Origin: Bacteroidales bacterium
GTDB taxonomy: Bacteria; Bacteroidota; Bacteroidia; Bacteroidales; VadinHA17
DNA length: 6,798 nucleotides
Reading direction: 5' to 3'
Assembly: GCA_025455535.1 (NCBI GenBank)
Contig: JALOMM010000117.1
Span: forward strand, 1 to 6,798
Shown: piece after piece, positions 1-6,145 of the stretch
Layout: every line of letters starts with the position of its first letter
How positions within the stretch are numbered: position 1 is the stretch's first letter
Position numbers and translations under genes: made by a program
Notes under the pieces: model-generated
Told to the model about the DNA's origin: nothing
What the model saw: only the letters and a program-made list of their open reading frames with translations
The model's database searches: none

Positions 1-1167
1 CATTACGCTGCTGATCATATTATAGAAACTTGTCTCTATCCTCGCCTTGGTGCGCTCAAGGTCCTTTTCGGTAAAGCCTTCTGTCTCAAACATGGTATAA
101 GCCTCGAAGATTGCTTTTTCAACATCATTAAGACTTGTTGAGGGGTTGGCGTTAACGCTGACCCTGAAATTGCCTGAGAGCTCTTGTGCGGAGTTTGATA
201 CACTGACCGAGGAAGTAAGCTTCTTATCCTTCACGAGAACCTTGTACATCGGAGACTTCTTCCCCTGTCCCAGAAGCTGGGCAAGAATGTCAAGAGCATA
301 GGCATCTTCGGTGTACTGTTCAGGCGTATGATAAACCATGTTATACTGTGGCGCCCTTGCAAAGTTATCCTCGTGAAAAAGCTTCTTCGTCTCGCTGAGA
401 GTCACCTTCACAGGCTCCGGATCAGCCAATTCCTCTCCGGCAGGTATCTCCCCGAAATACTTTTGAATCAGAGCCTTCACCTCTTCAACATCATAATCCC
501 CTGATACAACCAGTGTTGCGTTATTAGGAATATAGAACTTGCTGTGAAAAGCTTTAACATCTTCAACGGTTGCATTTGCCAGGTCTTCCATCTCTCCGAT
601 AACATCCCAGCTGTAGGGATGCCCGGCCGGATAAAGATTTTTCAGCAATACATAGTCGGTATGTCCGTAAGGCACATTGTCGACACCCTGTCTCTTTTCA
701 TTCTGGACAACGTTCTGCTGAAGGGCAAATGACTGTGGGGTGACTGTATTACTGAGATATCCCATACGGTCTGACTCAAGCCACATTGCCATCTCAAGGG
801 CATTCTTCGGTACAACCTCAAAATAAATTGTCTGGTCATAACTTGTACCTCCGTTAAGGCTGCCTCCTGCCCCTTCAATATATTTGAAGAACTGATCCTC
901 GCCTACATTTTCAGAACGCTGGAACATCATGTGCTCAAACAGATGTGCAAACCCGGTTTTTCCAACCACTTCTCTTCCGGATCCTACATGATAGAGTATC
1001 ACGAGTGAAGTGATAGGGTCAGATCTGTCTTCATTCAGAACAACTGTCAGTCCGTTGTCGAGCTTATACATTTCGTATGGTATCGACAATTCGGTTTTTT
1101 GGCTGCCGGTGCAACTGTACAGAATCGCAACAAAGGCAACAATTAATAATTTTATTGTTCTTTTCAT
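1..1167 (-). CDS. M16 family zinc peptidase lipoprotein, N-terminal 389 residues (cut by left edge)
   Basis: The reading frame is open from an ATG at 1167 to the left edge of the window, so the stop and C-terminal half are outside. Residues 1-18 form a lipoprotein signal peptide (MKRT, a hydrophobic core, then LYS|C with the lipidated Cys19), which predicts an envelope lipoprotein. The M16 (pitrilysin/insulinase) inverted zinc motif HLFEH lies at residues 75-79 (ligands His75 and His79, catalytic Glu78), with the distal ligand Glu157 in QNEKR, so this copy should be catalytically competent. Other family landmarks are GAGGSLNG (99-106), the ESDRMGYL segment (131-138) and the HPYSW / VIGEMEDL region. 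The first M16 half is nearly complete. It lies 8 bp downstream of a paralogue on the same strand and aligns with that protein without gaps over all 389 residues, so the intact gene probably encodes a two-half protein of about 900-950 residues. The likely role is degradation of peptides in the envelope; the substrate is unknown. There is no obvious ribosome binding site. Confidence 0.93.
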   Translation of the reverse strand, partial: MKRTIKLLIVAFVAILYSCTGSQKTELSIPYEMYKLDNGLTVVLNEDRSDPITSLVILYHVGSGREVVGKTGFAHLFEHMMFQRSENVGEDQFFKYIEGAGGSLNGGTSYDQTIYFEVVPKNALEMAMWLESDRMGYLSNTVTPQSFALQQNVVQNEKRQGVDNVPYGHTDYVLLKNLYPAGHPYSWDVIGEMEDLANATVEDVKAFHSKFYIPNNATLVVSGDYDVEEVKALIQKYFGEIPAGEELADPEPVKVTLSETKKLFHEDNFARAPQYNMVYHTPEQYTEDAYALDILAQLLGQGKKSPMYKVLVKDKKLTSSVSVSNSAQELSGNFRVSVNANPSTSLNDVEKAIFEAYTMFETEGFTEKDLERTKARIETSFYNMISSVM

Positions 1168-1175
1168 CTCACTTA

Positions 1176-3875
1176 TTATTTCACCAGAACAGGTTCACCC
1201 AGTCCTGCTTTCTTCAGTTCATTCAGCTGTGTTTTGGCGTCGCCGGCAACAACATAATACATCCTCGAGGTACTTATATTGTTTATCATGCCGAGCAGGC
1301 TGCCGAGTGTCTCAAAACGAAGGGCATTCCCTTTCATCAGTGCTGCTTTTGTAAAGTCAACATATTCCTGTGGAATGGCTTCCCTGTATTTTTCCATTTC
1401 TGTCTTGAATATGGTGACCGATTCGAGTGTTGAATTTGTCCTGACCCTTGAAGATGCGGTGAATGAACCAACATTTTTCCCGCCTGAAAAACCGGATCTT
1501 GCTCCATAGGTAAATCCTTTTTCTTCCCTGAGGATCAGGTTGAAAATCCCGTTGAAGGAGCCGCCAAGCTTGTAGTTGGCAACTGTGGCTGCGTAAAAGT
1601 CGGGATCTGAGCGGGGGATTGATGGTCCGCCTATATTGATAACAGACTGTTTTGCTCCAGGTACATCAACAAAATAGATCTGCGATTTTTCAGGTGCTGC
1701 AGGTGCTGTTATTACCGGCAAAGCCACCTCTTTTGGCTGCCACTTCTGGCTCAGTCCTGTAAGCGCGGCTTCAACCCTTGCCTGGTCTAAATCACCTGCT
1801 ATGAGAAATGTGCTTATAGAGGGTGAAAAGTATTTACTGTAGAAATCCTTGAGATCATCTATTGTAATGGATGAAACTGATTCTTCTGTACCCGAACCAT
1901 CAAATGCAAGAATAGTATTGCCGTATATCAGTTTGTTGAGATTGCTCGATGCAAGATAATCGGGGCTTGCTGCATTTCTTTTAAGGCTGTTGATTATGCG
2001 GCTCTTGGCCAGGGCAAACTGCTCCTCATCCCATCTCGGTTCGAGAAGCATCTCCTCGACAAGTGCAAGGGTCTTTTCAAAGTTTTTGGTAAGGGAGCTG
2101 ACATTTATGGTGATTTCTTCATCAGAAGATGAAACATAAATTGATGCTCCAAGCAGCCCGATTGCAAGTTCAAGTTCCTCGGGGGTTTTGTTTTTTGTCC
2201 CTTCATTCATCAATGCAGCAACCAGGTTGGACAGGCCAGCCTTGTCGGTACTTTCGAACATCCTGCCGCCTCCGATAGATAATCTGTACTGAACGAGCGG
2301 GAGTTCACTATGTTTAATACCCATAAGCCTAGTACCGTTTGAAAGTGATCCGGTCCAGGGTTGGGGGATTGTTACCTCAGGATCAGGCCCGATGGCAGGC
2401 ATTACAGATCGATCAAATTTTGTCGGGGTTTTAACAATCTCTTCCTCAGCAATTGCATCAACCTTCACCTCTGCGGCATTAGCCAGATCTTCTTCGACGA
2501 TGCCTGCATCTACAGATCCCTCTGCAATAAGGCCGATCTCACCTTTAGGAACAAAACTGGTCTGAATGAAATTCCTGCCCTTAATGTATTTTTCATAAAC
2601 TGCCTTGATATCATCCATGGTTACAGCCAGGTTGTTTTCGAGGTCAGTGACATAGAATTGCGGATCGCCGGTATTCATTGCGTATTCTGCAAGCGTGAAT
2701 GCCTTGCCCTGTACGCTCGAAAAACGGCTGATAAAACTTGTCTCGTAACCAGCCTTTATCCTCTGGAGGTCTTCCTGGGTAAAACCATCTGTTTCAAATT
2801 TCTGAAGTCCTTCAAAAATAGCTTTTTCAACATCTGTCAGGTTTACGCCCGGGTTTGCTGTTACGGATATTGTAAATGCACCGGCAATCTCCTGTGAACC
2901 ATTCCTTGCTGAAACACGTGAGGTAAGCTTCTTCTCCTTGACGAGAACAGTATAGAGCGGGGATTTTTTTGTACCCGACAGCAAATCACCCAGAAAATTC
3001 AATGCATAAGAATCCTTTGAATATCTCTCCACTGCTGGGAAAACCATTGTAAGCATTGGTGCCCTGGCAAAATTATCCTCGTGATAAAGCTTTACAGTCG
3101 ACGAAAGTGTCACATTCATCGGCTCTCTCTTTTCGATATTTTCGCCGCGGGGAATTTCACCAAAGTATTTTTCTACCCATGTTTTTACCTCTTCCTTGCT
3201 GAAATCACCTGAAATTACCAGGAATGCATTATTGGGCGAATAGTATTTCTTATGGAATGCCTTTACATCTTCAACGGTTGCATTTGCCAGGTCTTCCATC
3301 TCCCCGATAACAGTCCAGCTGTATGGGTGTCCTTTCGGATAGAGGTTTTTCAGGATGAGACCGTAATTGAAGCCATATGGTGCGTTATCGACGCTTTCGC
3401 GCTTCTCGTTCTGAACCACGTTCTGCTGATTGGCCAGTGCAGCCCTTGTAACAGTATTTTCAAGGTACCCCATACGGTCAGATTCCATCCAGAGCGCCAT
3501 TTCAAGTGCATTTTTCGGAACCACTTCATAATAGTTTGTCCTGTCCTGGTTAGTGCTGCCGTTGAGTGAACCGCCAGCTCCCTGGATGTTTCTGAAGAAC
3601 TGGTCTTCACCTACATTCTCCGATTTCTGGAACATCATGTGCTCAAACAGATGTGCGAATCCGGTTTTGCCGGCCGTTTCACGGCTGGAGCCTACATGAT
3701 AATAAACTGCAACCGATGCTATCGGATCAGATTTGTCCTCGTTGAGGATCACAGTCAGTCCGTTGTCAAGTTCATACTTTTCAAACGGCAATGCAAGCTC
3801 ATAGCCTGCTTTATTCTGGCACGAAGCGAGAACCGCAAATGCCATAACCAGTAATGTTCTGAAGATGTTTTTCAT
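1176..3875 (-). CDS. Two-domain M16 family zinc peptidase lipoprotein
   Basis: The gene encodes 899 residues from an ATG at 3875 to a TAA at 1176-1178. A lipoprotein signal peptide ends at LAS|C with Cys19; Gln at +2 does not suggest inner-membrane retention. The N-terminal M16 half (about 30-450) carries HLFEH at 75-79 (zinc ligands His75 and His79, catalytic Glu78) and distal ligand Glu157 in QNEKR. A Glu/Ala-rich linker (about 455-490) joins it to a second M16-like half (about 505-899). That half has no HxxEH, as expected for the non-catalytic half, but keeps the substrate-side Arg/Tyr pair at Arg783 and Tyr790 (LREEKGFTYG). The halves are expected to close around unfolded peptides, with zinc hydrolysis in the first. 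Near the C-terminus, NNISTS (865-870) runs straight into RMYYVVAGDA (871 onward) without the helical segment that normally lies between them, which may be an internal deletion. The gene is first in a likely operon with the paralogue 8 bp downstream, and is divergent from the dehydrogenase operon. Substrate specificity cannot be read from the sequence. Confidence 0.96.
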   Translation of the reverse strand: MKNIFRTLLVMAFAVLASCQNKAGYELALPFEKYELDNGLTVILNEDKSDPIASVAVYYHVGSSRETAGKTGFAHLFEHMMFQKSENVGEDQFFRNIQGAGGSLNGSTNQDRTNYYEVVPKNALEMALWMESDRMGYLENTVTRAALANQQNVVQNEKRESVDNAPYGFNYGLILKNLYPKGHPYSWTVIGEMEDLANATVEDVKAFHKKYYSPNNAFLVISGDFSKEEVKTWVEKYFGEIPRGENIEKREPMNVTLSSTVKLYHEDNFARAPMLTMVFPAVERYSKDSYALNFLGDLLSGTKKSPLYTVLVKEKKLTSRVSARNGSQEIAGAFTISVTANPGVNLTDVEKAIFEGLQKFETDGFTQEDLQRIKAGYETSFISRFSSVQGKAFTLAEYAMNTGDPQFYVTDLENNLAVTMDDIKAVYEKYIKGRNFIQTSFVPKGEIGLIAEGSVDAGIVEEDLANAAEVKVDAIAEEEIVKTPTKFDRSVMPAIGPDPEVTIPQPWTGSLSNGTRLMGIKHSELPLVQYRLSIGGGRMFESTDKAGLSNLVAALMNEGTKNKTPEELELAIGLLGASIYVSSSDEEITINVSSLTKNFEKTLALVEEMLLEPRWDEEQFALAKSRIINSLKRNAASPDYLASSNLNKLIYGNTILAFDGSGTEESVSSITIDDLKDFYSKYFSPSISTFLIAGDLDQARVEAALTGLSQKWQPKEVALPVITAPAAPEKSQIYFVDVPGAKQSVINIGGPSIPRSDPDFYAATVANYKLGGSFNGIFNLILREEKGFTYGARSGFSGGKNVGSFTASSRVRTNSTLESVTIFKTEMEKYREAIPQEYVDFTKAALMKGNALRFETLGSLLGMINNISTSRMYYVVAGDAKTQLNELKKAGLGEPVLVK

Positions 3876-4078
3876 AGCGTATTATTTGGGATTATCTGAT
3901 TTGATGAATCAAAGCGCCAATTTAAAACAAAATAACGGAGCAGAATACCCGATTAACATTTCTTCACAATTGATCCCCATCCCCCTCCAGGGGGATGTCA
4001 GAGGTTGAGAATAGACTGAGGTGAACAAATTCAAAATTTCTTTGTATCTTATTGCAGTAACACTAAACATAATATATC
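3876..4078. promoter_or_regulatory. Divergent intergenic region with promoters for both operons (boxes uncertain)
   Basis: This A/T-rich 203-bp gap separates two divergently oriented operons, so it must contain a promoter in each direction. The Bacteroidota -7 consensus is TAnnTTTG. The nearest plus-strand match is TTTCTTTG at 4037-4044 (5 of 6 fixed positions), about 35 bp before the E1-alpha ATG; TATCTTAT at 4045-4052 is a weaker alternative. On the minus strand TTATTTTG (3935-3928) also matches 5 of 6. No convincing -33 TTG/TTTG box sits about 19-21 bp upstream of any of these, so the exact boxes are tentative. Neither start codon is preceded by a purine-rich Shine-Dalgarno sequence; the leaders just before both ATGs are A/T-rich. 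The central part holds a perfect hairpin, listed separately. Confidence 0.35.
3978..3997. repeat. Perfect C/G-rich inverted repeat (hairpin) between divergent genes
   Basis: The arms CATCCCCCT (3978-3986) and AGGGGGATG (3989-3997) are exact reverse complements separated by only CC, giving an 8-9 bp stem with a tight loop. It stands out in an otherwise A/T-rich spacer. There is no T-run after either arm and neither flanking gene ends here, so a rho-independent terminator is unlikely. It could be a dispersed REP-like intergenic element or an operator-like palindrome. With only one copy in view, its nature cannot be decided. Confidence 0.6.
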
Positions 4079-5167
4079 ATGTTCGACCAGTTTGATCCTG
4101 CTGACGACAAAATGTTGCAGGTAATTGATAACAACGGCAAGGTCATTGACAAGGAACGGATGCCGCAGCTCTCTGATGATGAGCTGTTAAAGCTCTACCG
4201 TGATATGCTCTTTGTCAGGACGCTTGACTTCATGATTGTCTCATATCAGCGCCAGGGACGTGTCTATACTTACCCCCCGAACTACGGTCAGGAAGCAATC
4301 GGGGTCGCTGCCGGCGCTGTCATGAGGCATGATGACTGGCTTGTTCCTGCCTTCAGGGAACTGGGAGCTTACCTGGCCAAGGGGGTGACGATGAAGGAGA
4401 TATTCATGTTTAACATGGGATTCGAGGATGGGATGCGCTTCACCGAAGCCAATCATGTTCTCCCTTTCTCAGTGCCTATCGCCTCACAGCTTCTTCACGC
4501 AGCAGGAATAGGCTATGCTGTTAAATACCAGAAAAAGGACGAGGTGACCATTGCCTTCGTGGGCGACGGAGGGACCTCAGAGGGGGACTTCCATGAAGCA
4601 CTCAACTTTGCTGGGGTATGGAAAGTACCTGTAATATTTGTCGTTCAGAACAACCAGTATGCCATTTCGGTACCGGTGAAAATGCAGACCGCCAGCCTCA
4701 ACATGGCGATCAAATCAAAAGCTTACGGCATACAGGGTCTAAAGGTGGACGGCAATGACATCTTTGCAATGGTGGCAGCCTTCAGGTATGCACACGAGTA
4801 TGCCCGCAGGGAACAGCAGGCCGTACTGATAGAGGCCGTCACCTATCGCAAGGGAGCCCATACTACATCAGATGACCCGACGAAATACCGCACTACGGAG
4901 GAGGAGAAAGAGTGGGACAGGAAGGACCCGCTGCGCCGCATGAAGCTCTTCCTGGAGAAAAAGAAACTGTGGTCTGATGCTGAGGAAGAGAGGATCACCG
5001 AAGAGTATAAGAAGGAGATTGACCGGCAGTTCATGGAGACAGAACAGTCAGTTAAGTATCCGCTTGAGGATGCCTTCAGGTATATGTATGCTGAAATGCC
5101 ACAGGACCTTCGTGACCAGCAGATCGAACATGAAAAATTCTTACAATGGAAAAACGGACGCAAATGA
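4079..5167 (+). CDS. pdhA: 2-oxoacid (probably pyruvate) dehydrogenase E1 component, alpha subunit
   Basis: This 362-residue protein is the thiamine-diphosphate-binding subunit of a heterotetrameric E1, which decarboxylates the 2-oxoacid and reductively acylates the E2 lipoyl group in the cytoplasm. The ThDP/Mg motif runs from GDG at 162-164 to NN at 191-192, with 26 residues between, in the context GDGGTSEGDFHEALNFAG. The C-terminal active-site loop KGAHTTSDDPTKYR (258-271) carries His261, equivalent to the conserved alpha-His of Bacillus-type E1. The N-terminal part has PNYGQEAIGVAAG (67-79) and VPAFRELG (89-96), as in Gram-positive PdhA. Length matches the family (about 360-370). The start at 4079 is chosen because the upstream sequence in this frame is stopped and the N-terminus matches recalled homologues; no Shine-Dalgarno sequence is seen. 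It is the first gene of an operon, and its stop overlaps the E1-beta start. Overall resemblance favours pyruvate, but a branched-chain 2-oxoacid substrate (bkdA-type) cannot be excluded. Confidence 0.93.
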   Translation: MFDQFDPADDKMLQVIDNNGKVIDKERMPQLSDDELLKLYRDMLFVRTLDFMIVSYQRQGRVYTYPPNYGQEAIGVAAGAVMRHDDWLVPAFRELGAYLAKGVTMKEIFMFNMGFEDGMRFTEANHVLPFSVPIASQLLHAAGIGYAVKYQKKDEVTIAFVGDGGTSEGDFHEALNFAGVWKVPVIFVVQNNQYAISVPVKMQTASLNMAIKSKAYGIQGLKVDGNDIFAMVAAFRYAHEYARREQQAVLIEAVTYRKGAHTTSDDPTKYRTTEEEKEWDRKDPLRRMKLFLEKKKLWSDAEEERITEEYKKEIDRQFMETEQSVKYPLEDAFRYMYAEMPQDLRDQQIEHEKFLQWKNGRK

Positions 5168-6141
5168 AAGCAATGAATATTGTCAATGCCATCAATGACG
5201 CTCTTGACATTAAGCTGAAGGAGGATAAGAACATCGTTGTCTATGGCGAAGATGCAGGCTTTGAGGGCGGCGTCTTCAGAGTTACTGAGGGATTGCAGAA
5301 GAAATATGGTGCTGAACGGGTCTTTGACTCACCGCTGGCAGAGTCAGGCATCGCCGGCACTGCTGTCGGGATGGCCGTTGCAGGCTTGCGCCCTGTTATC
5401 GAGATGCAGTTCTGCGGTTTCATCTACCCGGCCTTTAACCAGATTATCTCGCACATAACACGATATCATAACCGGTCCCGCGGACGTTACCGCATGCCGA
5501 TAGTTATACGCCTTCCTTACGGCGGCGGCATCAATGCCCTGGAACACCACTCTGAGAGCATGGAGGCGATATTCGCACATATCCCGGGACTTAAAGTGGT
5601 AGTCCCCTCGACACCCCATGACGCCAAGGGTCTTTTAATATCAGCCATCGAGAGTGATGACCCTGTTCTGTTCCTTGAACCGAAAAGGATTTACCGTGCC
5701 ATCAAGCAGGAGGTCAGCGAGGAGAAATTCTCTGTGCCCATCGGCAAGGCAAAGGTACTCTCACAGGGCACCGACGTCACTGTGGTAGCTTACGGAGCAA
5801 TGATCCGCGAAGTGCAGAAGGCTATGGTGATGGCGAAAGAGGCCGGTTACTCTGTCGAGCTGATCGACCTGAGAACCATTTATCCTCTTGACAAGGAGAC
5901 CATAACGGCATCAGTAAAGAAGACCGGAAGAATTATATTCGTGGGTGAGGAGCCGCGCAGCTTCGGCGTCGGATCGGAGATAATGGCGCTGGCAAACGAG
6001 GAGGCGTTCCTTCATCTCGAGGCACCTCCTAAACGGGTGGCGGCATTCGATGTGATAGTCCCCTACCCGCGCGGCGAACATCACTATATGATCACCCCTG
6101 AGAAGATCTTTTATGAGATTGAACGAACAGTAAAATTCTGA
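5164..6141 (+). CDS. pdhB: 2-oxoacid (probably pyruvate) dehydrogenase E1 component, beta subunit
   Basis: This is a 325-residue transketolase-like subunit that completes the E1 active site with E1-alpha. Glu60 in DSPLAESGIAG is the expected glutamate that activates the ThDP aminopyrimidine ring. EHHSES (127-132) contains His129, corresponding to the conserved beta-subunit active-site His of Bacillus-type E1. The central PGLKVVVPSTPHDAKGLL segment (141-158) and the C-terminal transketolase_C domain, with VVAYGAMIREV (207-217) and ELIDLRTIYPLD (232-243), are typical, and length fits the family. I place the start at 5164, where ATGA overlaps the E1-alpha stop and gives MKAMNIVNAIN, the usual N-terminal position. 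An in-frame ATG at 5146 would add six residues (MEKRTQ) and a deeper overlap; the ATG at 5173 is a third option. Overlap with E1-alpha implies translational coupling and equal subunit supply. E2 follows after 4 bp. Substrate is pyruvate or branched-chain 2-oxoacids. Confidence 0.94.
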   Translation: MKAMNIVNAINDALDIKLKEDKNIVVYGEDAGFEGGVFRVTEGLQKKYGAERVFDSPLAESGIAGTAVGMAVAGLRPVIEMQFCGFIYPAFNQIISHITRYHNRSRGRYRMPIVIRLPYGGGINALEHHSESMEAIFAHIPGLKVVVPSTPHDAKGLLISAIESDDPVLFLEPKRIYRAIKQEVSEEKFSVPIGKAKVLSQGTDVTVVAYGAMIREVQKAMVMAKEAGYSVELIDLRTIYPLDKETITASVKKTGRIIFVGEEPRSFGVGSEIMALANEEAFLHLEAPPKRVAAFDVIVPYPRGEHHYMITPEKIFYEIERTVKF

Positions 6142-6145
6142 AGCG

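Noticed and set aside
544..732. Small plus-strand ORF similar to another plus-strand ORF at 3252-3569 (both with IFNGCICQVFHL), suggesting a conserved small protein pair
   Set aside because: Both lie antisense to the same segment of the two M16 genes. Their similarity is the mirror image of the duplicated VIGEMEDLANATVEDVKAF coding stretch, not independent conservation.
1168..1175. Separate promoter for the downstream M16 gene between the two peptidase genes
   Set aside because: The gap is only 8 bp. An internal promoter inside the upstream coding region is possible but no box was convincing.
2361..2897. Plus-strand ORF of 178 codons
   Set aside because: It is fully antisense to a well-supported M16 coding region, rich in Cys/Phe/Leu as expected for a shadow frame, and has no recognisable domain.
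3978..3997. Rho-independent terminator
   Set aside because: Neither strand has a T-run after the stem, and both flanking genes point away from the site, so no transcript is expected to end there.
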